From: Oscillospiraceae bacterium
Lineage (GTDB): Bacteria > Bacillota > Clostridia > UMGS1810
Length of the DNA: 10,210 nucleotides
Assembly: GCA_022769845.1 (NCBI GenBank)
Contig: JALEIO010000216.1
Span: 1-10,210 of the forward strand
Reading direction: 5' to 3'
Shown here: positions 1 through 6,536 of the stretch, piece after piece
Numbering within the stretch: the stretch's first letter is position 1
How the letters are laid out: each line of letters opens with the position of its first letter
Position numbers and translations under genes: made by a program
Notes under the pieces: generated by a model
Told to the model about the DNA's origin: nothing
Database searches by the model: none
What the model saw: only the letters and a program-made list of their open reading frames with translations

Positions 1-535
1 CTCCGGGCGGCAGAATAAGCATAATTGCCGGCTTAAACGAGCTTGTGAAAAGCGGCAGGTCAAATATTGTGCCGTTTCCCAAAATTTCGCGTACAGCACC
101 GAGAATTGAAAGCGCCATTGTAAATCCAAGTCCCATAAAAAGTCCGTCCGCCGCGCTTTCGGCAACGCTGTTTTTAGAGGCAAAGCTCTCGGCGCGCGCC
201 AAAATTATACAGTTTACAACAATGAGCGGAATGAACATTCCAAGAGAATTTGAAATTGACGGAAGATACGCCTTAAGCAGCATCTCAATAACCGTTACAA
301 ACGCCGCAATAACCACAATATATGAAGCAATTCTTACCTTTGACGGAATAAATTTTCTTATCAGCGAAATTGCCATATTTGAGCCGACAAGCACAAATGT
401 AGACGCAATGCCCATTCCGAGCGCGTTTTTTACCGATGTTGTTGTTGCAAGCGTCGGACACATTCCTATAAGCTGAACAAAGGTTGGATTTTCTGCAAAA
501 AGTCCGTTTTTTGCAATTTTTGAAAATTTGTTCAT
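1..535 (-). CDS. rnfE: RnfE, membrane subunit of the Rnf ferredoxin:NAD+ oxidoreductase (3' part beyond the window)
   Basis: Integral membrane subunit of the Rnf complex, homologous to NqrD. With RnfA it forms the membrane core that passes electrons across the bilayer during ion transport. 178 codons are visible, with no stop before the left edge; the family usually runs about 195-230 residues, so only the C-terminal end is missing. The N-terminus carries the family segment GMCPTLATTTS (residues 24-34), followed by several hydrophobic spans and VNCIILARAESFA (107-119). C26 and C109 match the two conserved cysteines that in NqrD/NqrE-type subunits ligate an intramembrane 2Fe-2S cluster (family knowledge). 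The start is ATG, preceded by AGGAGG at 543-548 with a 7-nt spacer. The ATG overlaps the rnfG stop in an ATGA, which suggests translational coupling. rnfA and rnfB are expected next, outside the window. Confidence 0.95.
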   Translation of the reverse strand, partial: MNKFSKIAKNGLFAENPTFVQLIGMCPTLATTTSVKNALGMGIASTFVLVGSNMAISLIRKFIPSKVRIASYIVVIAAFVTVIEMLLKAYLPSISNSLGMFIPLIVVNCIILARAESFASKNSVAESAADGLFMGLGFTMALSILGAVREILGNGTIFDLPLFTSSFKPAIMLILPPG

Positions 536-1110
536 TTTGCCGCCTCCTTAATCTTTTTAACCGCGTCAATTGCCGCATTTGCGCCGCTTGACACTGCATT
601 TGAGGTTATTGTAGCGCCCGACAAAGCCTGAATCTCGTTGTTATTCTTATCCGGCGCGTTTTTATTAACGGTTATTTCCTTTGTAAGCCCTACAAACTGA
701 CTTTTAAAGCTTTCTTTTGAAGCGTTTTTGCCAAGTCCTGCCGTTTCGCTTGAGCTTACAATCTCAATGCCGGCAATTTTCAAATCATCATCGACGCCCA
801 CCATTATCTCCATTTCGCCGCCGTAGCCCGACGGTGTAACCGATACGCAGTAGCCGACTTTTTTGTCGCCGTCTCTGCCTTCAAATACATTTTTTACAAT
901 GCCCTCGCCTTTAAAATCAGAAACTTCTTCAAATTGTTTTGCTTTCGGCAGAACACACTGTCTTGCCTTCGCGGCATTTTCGGCGTTAATCTGCTGAATT
1001 TTATCGTACGTTGCACTGTTGCACCACGCAAGAATTGCCACCGCCGCAAATACTATCAAAAACAGAATAAGCGCAGGCATCACAATTTCTTTTACATTTT
1101 TATTATTCAA
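532..1110 (-). CDS. rnfG: RnfG, FMN-binding subunit of the Rnf complex
   Basis: 192-residue Rnf subunit homologous to NqrC. It has one N-terminal membrane helix (about residues 9-29) and an FMN-binding domain that in this family lies outside the membrane. The SGATITS motif at residues 164-170 is the flavinylation site; T167 is the expected threonine carrying phosphoester-linked FMN, added by an ApbE transferase that is not encoded here. ETAGLG (122-127) is also typical of the family. The start is TTG at 1110-1108, not ATG: AGGAGG lies at 1119-1124 with an 8-nt spacer, and the short charged tail MNNKNVKE precedes the membrane helix as expected. The alternative ATG at codon 11 would cut into the helix and has no comparable ribosome binding site. 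It lies 15 nt downstream of rnfD and overlaps rnfE by 4 nt. Confidence 0.95.
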   Translation of the reverse strand: MNNKNVKEIVMPALILFLIVFAAVAILAWCNSATYDKIQQINAENAAKARQCVLPKAKQFEEVSDFKGEGIVKNVFEGRDGDKKVGYCVSVTPSGYGGEMEIMVGVDDDLKIAGIEIVSSSETAGLGKNASKESFKSQFVGLTKEITVNKNAPDKNNNEIQALSGATITSNAVSSGANAAIDAVKKIKEAAK

Positions 1111-1125
1111 TTATAACGCCTCCTT

Positions 1126-2061
1126 TTAAGCCGTTTTAGATTTTTTAACATATCCGAATTTTTTGGGAACTGCAAATTTATCAATAAGCGGTGTTATAAT
1201 ATTTCCCATAAGTATTGCATATGTAACGCCTTCGGGATAACCGCCGAATTTCCGGATAACTGCCGTAACAAGCGCCGAAAAAAGCGCATATATTACCTGC
1301 CCCGTCATTGTCATTGGACTTGTTACATAATCGGTTGCCATAAAAAATCCCGCAAGGATTACTCCGCCCGACAAAATTGAAAACATAAATCCGTCGCCGA
1401 AAATTTTTCCCATAACTCCAACGCCGAGTATATAGCAGACGGGAATTACAAAATCAATTCTCTTTTTAACAAGAAGATAAATTCCTCCGATTATAAGACA
1501 GAGTGCCGAAACCTCGCCGATACAACCCGGAATTTTTCCGATAAACAGTTCAAAATATGACGGTTTAATATCGCTTACAAGCGGTGTTGCGCTCGACACA
1601 ACCTCACTTGAAAAAAGGTTTGTAAACGGCGCGGTGTAATTTGTCATATCAACAGGCCAGCACGCAAGCAAGAAAGCTCTTGCCGCAAGCGCGGGGTTTA
1701 CAATATTCTGTCCGAGGCCGCCGAAAAATTCTTTTGCAATAATAATCGCAAAAAAATCTCCTATTACGACAATCCAAAGCGGAATTGTGGGCGGAAGGCA
1801 GAATGCAAGCAAAACGCCCGTTACCGCCGCGCTCAAATCGCCGATTGTGTTTTTTCTTTTCAAAAGCATATTCCATAAGCTCTCAAATACAAGGCAGGCA
1901 GCAACCGAAACCATAACCACAAAAAGCGAACGTACACCGAAAAAGTATACTCCCGCCGCAAGCGCCGGAATAAGCGAAATAAGCACGTCCAGCATTGTTT
2001 CGGAAACTGTTTCTTTGCTTCGAATATGAGGAGCGTATGATACATAAAGTTTATTTTCCAC
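1126..2061 (-). CDS. rnfD: RnfD, membrane subunit with covalent FMN, Rnf complex
   Basis: 311-residue polytopic membrane protein homologous to NqrB and one of the ion-translocating subunits of Rnf. The N-terminus VSYAPHIRS (7-15) and the first span DVLISLIPALAAGVYFFG are characteristic. SSATPL (156-161) is the flavinylation motif, with T159 as the predicted FMN-threonine. GLGQNIVNPALAARAF (115-130) and FFMATDYVTSPMT (239-251) are further signature segments. Alternating hydrophobic stretches imply about eight to ten helices. The start is GTG at 2061-2059: a GGAGG lies upstream at 2073-2077 with a rather long 11-nt spacer, there is no in-frame ATG nearby, and this start gives the usual family N-terminus. 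The gene sits 18 nt after rnfC and 15 nt before rnfG, clearly one operon. Confidence 0.95.
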   Translation of the reverse strand: MENKLYVSYAPHIRSKETVSETMLDVLISLIPALAAGVYFFGVRSLFVVMVSVAACLVFESLWNMLLKRKNTIGDLSAAVTGVLLAFCLPPTIPLWIVVIGDFFAIIIAKEFFGGLGQNIVNPALAARAFLLACWPVDMTNYTAPFTNLFSSEVVSSATPLVSDIKPSYFELFIGKIPGCIGEVSALCLIIGGIYLLVKKRIDFVIPVCYILGVGVMGKIFGDGFMFSILSGGVILAGFFMATDYVTSPMTMTGQVIYALFSALVTAVIRKFGGYPEGVTYAILMGNIITPLIDKFAVPKKFGYVKKSKTA

Positions 2062-2079
2062 TTAAAATCAGTCCTCCGT

Positions 2080-3399
2080 TTACTTGTTTTTCCTTCGTGC
2101 AATAACCGCCGCTTTTGCTCTTTTAATTTTTTGCAGCGGATTTTGATTGCTCTGGCAAAGGTAGGAACATACTCCGCACTCAATGCAATCGGTAATGTTG
2201 TATTTTTCGCACATATCAAGGTCCATATCGGACGAATATATATTAAGATACAGCGGCATAAGACGCATAGGACATTTTTTTACGCACTCTCCGCAGCGTA
2301 TACAAGGCGAAACATCTTTTTCGTGCAATTCACTTTTGTCAAACGCCAAAATGGATGAGGTTGCCTTAACTGTGGGAACAGACAAATCAAACTGCGCAAT
2401 ACCCATCATAGGGCCACCCATAATAACCTTGCCGACATCGCCGATAAAACCGCCTGCATTATCAATAACGTGCTTAAAATCGGTGCCTACCGCCACTCTG
2501 AAGTTACGCGGCGTGTCAATGGAGCCGCCCGAAACAGTAACAACTCTTGACATAACAGGCTGACGCATTGTAAGCGCAAAATAAACAGCGGTACAGGTGT
2601 CTACATTGTCCACAATAACTCCGGCGTCGGCAGGAAGTCCTCCTGACGGAACTTCTCTTTTACAAACAGCATAAATAATATGCTTTTCACTGCCCTGCGG
2701 ATATTTTGTCTTTAATACCTTTACAGAAATGTTTTTTTCGTTTTTAACAGCGTTTTTCATTACCTCTATAGCGTCGGGCTTGTTTTCTTCTATTGCGATA
2801 ATGCCCTCTTTTGCTCCGGTTATTTCCAATATAAGCTTTAACCCCTCCACAACATTGTAAGGAGTTTCAAGCATAACGCGGTGGTCGGAGGTAAGATACG
2901 GCTCACATTCCGCGCCGTTTACAATAACATAGTCTATTTTTTTATTGGGATTAAGCTTAATATGGGTTGGAAAAGCCGCACCGCCAAGACCGACAATGCC
3001 TGCCTCTCGTATAATTTTAAGCTTTTCTTCTTTTGTTAGCTTGTCTAAATCATCTCTTTTGTAAATATCAGGTGAAAGACGGTATAAATTATCATTTTCA
3101 ATGACAATGCTTTCTACCAAGCTGCCGTTTGGATGCCGTCTTTTTTCTATTGCCGTAACAGTTCCCGAAACAGACGAATGAACAGGCGCGCTTACAAAAG
3201 CATCGCTGTCCGCAATTTTCTGCCCCTTAAAAACCTCATCGCCAACCTTTACAATCGGCTTGCAGGGCGCGCCGATATGCTGCAAAACGGGATAAACCAT
3301 TATTTTAGACGGCGTAATTTCAATAATCTTATCGTTCTTTGTGTTTTCTTTGCAGTCATCGGGATGAATACCGCCACGAAACGTTAAAGTTTTCAACAA
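2080..3399 (-). CDS. rnfC: RnfC, NADH/FMN and iron-sulfur subunit of the Rnf complex
   Basis: 439-residue peripheral subunit that exchanges electrons with NAD(H) at the cytoplasmic face of Rnf. The N-terminal family signature FRGGIHPDD is followed by a biotinyl/lipoyl-like region (about 35-85). A flavin/NADH-binding region contains GLGGAAFPTHIKL (137-149) and NGAECEPYLTSDHR (161-174), as in the Nqo1/NuoF-like fold. The C-terminus has two 4Fe-4S motifs: C366-C369-C372-C376 followed by Pro, and C405-C408-C411-C415. In the second, Gln rather than the usual Pro follows the last Cys. The start is one of two adjacent TTG codons (3399-3397 or 3396-3394), 5 or 8 nt after AGGAGG at 3405-3410; no in-frame ATG or GTG exists before the upstream stop at 3447-3445. 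The second TTG has the more typical spacing and would shorten the protein by one residue. It is the first gene of the operon, about 40 nt from its promoter. Confidence 0.95.
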   Translation of the reverse strand: MLKTLTFRGGIHPDDCKENTKNDKIIEITPSKIMVYPVLQHIGAPCKPIVKVGDEVFKGQKIADSDAFVSAPVHSSVSGTVTAIEKRRHPNGSLVESIVIENDNLYRLSPDIYKRDDLDKLTKEEKLKIIREAGIVGLGGAAFPTHIKLNPNKKIDYVIVNGAECEPYLTSDHRVMLETPYNVVEGLKLILEITGAKEGIIAIEENKPDAIEVMKNAVKNEKNISVKVLKTKYPQGSEKHIIYAVCKREVPSGGLPADAGVIVDNVDTCTAVYFALTMRQPVMSRVVTVSGGSIDTPRNFRVAVGTDFKHVIDNAGGFIGDVGKVIMGGPMMGIAQFDLSVPTVKATSSILAFDKSELHEKDVSPCIRCGECVKKCPMRLMPLYLNIYSSDMDLDMCEKYNITDCIECGVCSYLCQSNQNPLQKIKRAKAAVIARRKNK

Positions 3400-3404
3400 A
3401 ACCG

Positions 3405-3410
3405 CCTCCT
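3405..3410 (-). promoter_or_regulatory. Ribosome binding site of rnfC that fixes a TTG start
   Basis: The minus strand reads AGGAGG here, directly before two adjacent TTG codons in the rnfC frame. With no in-frame ATG or GTG between this site and the upstream stop at 3447-3445, it settles that translation begins at TTG. The spacer is 5 nt to the first TTG and 8 nt to the second. Confidence 0.85.
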
Positions 3411-3438
3411 TAACTGTATTAAAATTATCATACTTATT

Positions 3439-3467
3439 ATAATATCACATTGTTATGCCAAAATCAA
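3439..3467 (-). promoter_or_regulatory. Predicted sigma-A promoter of the rnf operon
   Basis: The minus strand has a -35 box TTGATT (3467-3462), a 17-bp spacer and a -10 box TATTAT (3444-3439), preceded by TGA, which gives an extended -10 (TGn). An overlapping perfect TATAAT at 3441-3436 would need a 20-bp spacer from the same -35 and is less likely to be the functional -10. Transcription should start near 3432, leaving a leader of about 30-35 nt before rnfC, too short for a riboswitch. Inference from consensus match only. Confidence 0.75.
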
Positions 3468-3523
3468 TGAAAAAATTAATTGTTTGCCATATATTTCTTA
3501 ATTGCACATTTGCTAAAATTCAT

Positions 3524-3552
3524 TTGACTTTTAATTATATAAATGTTACAAT
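3524..3552 (+). promoter_or_regulatory. Predicted sigma-A promoter of the activase operon
   Basis: -35 TTGACT (3524-3529), a 17-bp spacer and -10 TACAAT (3547-3552), with TG at 3544-3545 giving an extended -10. Transcription should start near 3559. An in-frame ATG at 3543-3545 lies between the -35 and -10 boxes and would not be in the transcript, so the longest reading frame is not the real gene start; the start at 3597 is favoured. The -35 boxes of this promoter and the divergent rnf promoter are about 56 bp apart, leaving room for a shared regulator. Confidence 0.78.
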
Positions 3553-3596
3553 ATATTATTAATTGTTTTGAATTTTATAAAGGAAAAGTGAATTGT

Positions 3597-6518
3597 ATGT
3601 ATCATAATTATTCGCTCGGCATCGACATTGGCTCAACCACAGCAAAGCTGGTTTTGACGGACGGAGATAAAATTATATATGAAAATTACAGACGGCATTT
3701 TTCAAAGGTTAGGCAAACCGCATTTGAAATGCTTACCGAAATGAGACCGTATCTTGAAGACGAATATCTTACTGCCGCGGTTTCAGGCTCGGCAGGGCTC
3801 GGAATTGCAAAGTCGGCAAACCTATTGTTTATACAGGAGGTTTATGCAACAGGCGAAACGGTATCGCGCCTTGAGCCCGACACAAAGGTTGTTATTGAGC
3901 TCGGAGGCGAAGACGCAAAGGTTATATTTTACAGCGGAGGCATTGACGAGCGTATGAACGGAACATGCGCAGGCGGAACAGGCGCGTTTATTGACCAGAT
4001 GGCGGTTTTGCTTGATATGACCGTTGACGAAATGGATAAAGAAAGCCTTAAAGCGACCAGAATTTATCCTATAGCTTCGCGCTGCGGTGTTTTTGCAAAA
4101 ACCGATATTCAGCCTCTTTTAAATCAGGGTGCAAAAAAAACCGACATTTCCGCAAGCATATATCAGGCAGTGGTAAATCAGACTATTTCAGGTCTTGTGC
4201 AGGGCAGGAAAATTGAAGGAAAAGTTATGTTTCTTGGCGGCCCGCTCTACTATTGCGACGGACTGAAGAAACGTTTTACCGAAACGTTAAAGCTTGACAA
4301 GGAAAATGCGATTTTTCCGGAATATGCACGCTTTTCTGTTGCAATGGGCGCGGCAATGTTCGCGCAGGACAAAGAAAAAATTTCTTTTTCCGCACTTCTT
4401 GAAAAAATTAAAAAAAGCGCGTCGGACGGCGAAGCCTCATTTGACAGGCTTCCTCCCCTTTTCGCAAATGAAAAAGAATACAAAGAATTTTCCGAAAGGC
4501 ATAATAAGGCTAAGGTTTTTGAGCGCAGTATTGAAAGCTACGAAGGCGGAGCATATCTTGGAATAGACTGCGGCAGCACAACCACAAAGCTTGTGCTTAT
4601 CGGCGAGGACAAATCGGTTTTGTATTCGTACTACAATTCAAACAAAGGAAATCCTGTTTCGCTTGTTCTAAACGAGCTTATAAAAATAAGAAAAATGTGC
4701 GCAGACAAGATAAAAATTCTCGGAAGCTCGGTTACGGGCTACGGTGAAGAGCTTATCAAAAACGCTTTTCACACAGATGAAGGTGTTGTGGAAACAATAG
4801 CGCATTTTACCGCCGCAAAATATTTTAGACCCGATGTTGATTTTATACTCGACATCGGCGGTCAGGACATAAAATGCTTTAAAATACATAACGGCGCCAT
4901 TGACAGCATTATGCTGAATGAAGCATGCTCGTCAGGCTGCGGCTCTTTTATCGAAACATTTGCAAAATCTATGGGCTTTGATGTGAGCGAATTTGCAAAA
5001 AAAGGACTTTTTGCAAAAAATCCCGTAAATTTAGGCTCGCGCTGCACAGTATTTATGAATTCTTCCGTCAAGCAGTCGCAAAAAGACGGTGCAAGCGTGG
5101 AGGACATTTCGGCAGGACTGTCGGTGAGCGTTGTGAAAAACGCGGTTTATAAGGTTATAAGAGCGGCAGACGCATCAGAGCTTGGCAAACATATTGTTGT
5201 TCAGGGCGGTACATTCTATAACGACGCCGTGCTCCGCGCGTTTGAAAACGAAGTCGGGGCAAACGTTATACGCCCCACTCTTGCGGGACTTATGGGCGCA
5301 TACGGTGCGGCTCTGCACATTATGAACAGCAAAAAAAGCACCCTTTTAACACTTGAAGATCTTGAAAATTTTTCTCACACGTCAAAATCGGCAGTGTGCG
5401 GAGGATGTGCAAATAAATGTCGTCTTACAATAAATATTTTTTCAGACGGCAAAAAATTTATATCGGGCAATCAGTGTCAAAAAGGCGCCGGCATATCGAA
5501 CGCTGAAATTTTGCCCAACCTTTACGAATGGAAACGAAATTACATAAAAAATCTAACGCCAAAATCGGGAAAACGCGGAAAAATCGGGCTTCCTACTGCT
5601 CTTTCAATGTACGAACTCGCGCCGTTATGGCACGCGTTTTTTACAAGCCTTGGATTTGAGGTGCACTTTTCAAAGCTTTCCACCCGCGGAACCTACGAAA
5701 AAGGTCAGCTTACAATTCCGTCCGATACCGCGTGCTATCCGGCAAAAATTATGCACGGACATATAACGGAGCTCATCGAGGATGGATTAAATGTAATTTT
5801 TTACCCGTCCCTCACATACAATGTTGATGAGAAAAAAAGTGCAAATCACTACAACTGCCCCGTTGTGGCATATTATGCCGAGCTTCTCAATTCAAATATG
5901 GAAGCTTTGCAGAATGTTAACTTTATATATCCATATCTTGACCTGACATCGCCGCCCACCCTTGCAAAAACTTTTGAGAAAACTCTTAAACAGCTTGATG
6001 CGTCCATTACACATCACGAGATAATAAAAGCGGCAAAAGCGGGATTTAAAGCATATAACCAATACAAAGCCGCACTTTACAACGAGGGCAAAAAAGCCAT
6101 TGAGTATGCGCGCAGTCACAAAAAGCGCATTATGATTTTGGCGGGACGTCCATATCATATTGACCCTGAAATCGGCCACGGAATAGACAAGCTTGCAAAT
6201 ACCCTCGATTTTGCTGTTGTAAGCGAGGACAGTGTTTGCGATGGTGTTCCGAGACAAAACGTCAGCGTTCTTGACCAGTGGACATTTCATTCGCGGCTCT
6301 ACCGCGCGGCTTTTTTTGCAACGCAAAATCCCGATATTGAGCTTGTGCAGCTTGTATCGTTCGGCTGCGGTGTAGACGCAATAACAACCGACGAGGTACG
6401 CTCTATTTTAGAAGAAAACGGCAAGCATTATACACAGCTTAAAATAGATGAAATCACCAATCTCGGCGCGGTTAAAATAAGACTTAGAAGCCTTATCGGC
6501 GCGCTGGAGGAATCTTAA
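3597..6518 (+). CDS. Double-headed acyl-CoA dehydratase activase-like ATPase (two BcrAD/BadFG domains plus COG3580/DUF2229-like region)
   Basis: 973-residue cytoplasmic protein related to the archerase activators of 2-hydroxyacyl-CoA dehydratases and benzoyl-CoA reductases, which use ATP to push a ferredoxin-derived electron onto an Fe-S partner. It holds two tandem ASKHA ATPase domains. Domain 1 (about 5-255) has LGIDIGSTTAKLV, ELGGEDAKV, NGTCAGGTGAF with C124, and SRC163. Domain 2 (about 318-575) has LGIDCGSTTTKLV, DIGGQDIKC, NEACSSGCGSF with C444 and C448, and SRC483. C124/C163 and C444/C483 fit the two cluster-ligating cysteines per protomer of HgdC-type homodimers, so this chain could form an internal pseudo-dimer around one 4Fe-4S. 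Residues 600-627 hold C601-C604-C608 and C627, then comes the COG3580/DUF2229-like part. ATG 3597 was chosen because it yields the family N-terminus and lies downstream of the promoter; GTG 3588 is possible, and AAGGA at 3580-3584 suits neither perfectly. It is followed 18 nt later by its presumed partner. The true substrate pathway is unknown. Confidence 0.85.
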   Translation: MYHNYSLGIDIGSTTAKLVLTDGDKIIYENYRRHFSKVRQTAFEMLTEMRPYLEDEYLTAAVSGSAGLGIAKSANLLFIQEVYATGETVSRLEPDTKVVIELGGEDAKVIFYSGGIDERMNGTCAGGTGAFIDQMAVLLDMTVDEMDKESLKATRIYPIASRCGVFAKTDIQPLLNQGAKKTDISASIYQAVVNQTISGLVQGRKIEGKVMFLGGPLYYCDGLKKRFTETLKLDKENAIFPEYARFSVAMGAAMFAQDKEKISFSALLEKIKKSASDGEASFDRLPPLFANEKEYKEFSERHNKAKVFERSIESYEGGAYLGIDCGSTTTKLVLIGEDKSVLYSYYNSNKGNPVSLVLNELIKIRKMCADKIKILGSSVTGYGEELIKNAFHTDEGVVETIAHFTAAKYFRPDVDFILDIGGQDIKCFKIHNGAIDSIMLNEACSSGCGSFIETFAKSMGFDVSEFAKKGLFAKNPVNLGSRCTVFMNSSVKQSQKDGASVEDISAGLSVSVVKNAVYKVIRAADASELGKHIVVQGGTFYNDAVLRAFENEVGANVIRPTLAGLMGAYGAALHIMNSKKSTLLTLEDLENFSHTSKSAVCGGCANKCRLTINIFSDGKKFISGNQCQKGAGISNAEILPNLYEWKRNYIKNLTPKSGKRGKIGLPTALSMYELAPLWHAFFTSLGFEVHFSKLSTRGTYEKGQLTIPSDTACYPAKIMHGHITELIEDGLNVIFYPSLTYNVDEKKSANHYNCPVVAYYAELLNSNMEALQNVNFIYPYLDLTSPPTLAKTFEKTLKQLDASITHHEIIKAAKAGFKAYNQYKAALYNEGKKAIEYARSHKKRIMILAGRPYHIDPEIGHGIDKLANTLDFAVVSEDSVCDGVPRQNVSVLDQWTFHSRLYRAAFFATQNPDIELVQLVSFGCGVDAITTDEVRSILEENGKHYTQLKIDEITNLGAVKIRLRSLIGALEES

Positions 6519-6536
6519 ACAGGAAAGGATAATCAT

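Noticed and set aside
45..476. Plus-strand open frame of 143 codons at the left edge
   Set aside because: It is antisense to rnfE, whose translation matches the RnfE family along its whole visible length. The plus-strand product has no recognisable domain and no ribosome binding site.
3400..3432. Riboswitch or attenuator in the rnf leader
   Set aside because: The predicted leader is only about 30-35 nt and contains no stem beyond the ribosome binding site region.
3448..3469. Inverted repeat CATTG-N12-CAATG in the rnf promoter, considered as an operator
   Set aside because: Only 5 bp per arm in AT-rich DNA and partly made of the -35 box itself; it could easily be chance.
3445..3570. Possible Rex (NADH-sensing repressor) site, expected given the rnf promoter
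   Set aside because: A TTGTTA half-site occurs at 3450-3455 but no matching TTAACAA half lies at the right distance.
3543..3596. An in-frame upstream ATG that would extend the activase by 18 residues
   Set aside because: It lies between the -35 and -10 boxes of the predicted promoter, so it would not be transcribed, and the extra residues (MLQYIINCFEFYKGKVNC) are not part of the family N-terminus.
3597..6518. Duplicated ATPase halves considered as a recent internal gene duplication
   Set aside because: The two heads share motifs but differ throughout in sequence and cluster loops, so the duplication is ancient and typical of the family rather than a recent repeat.
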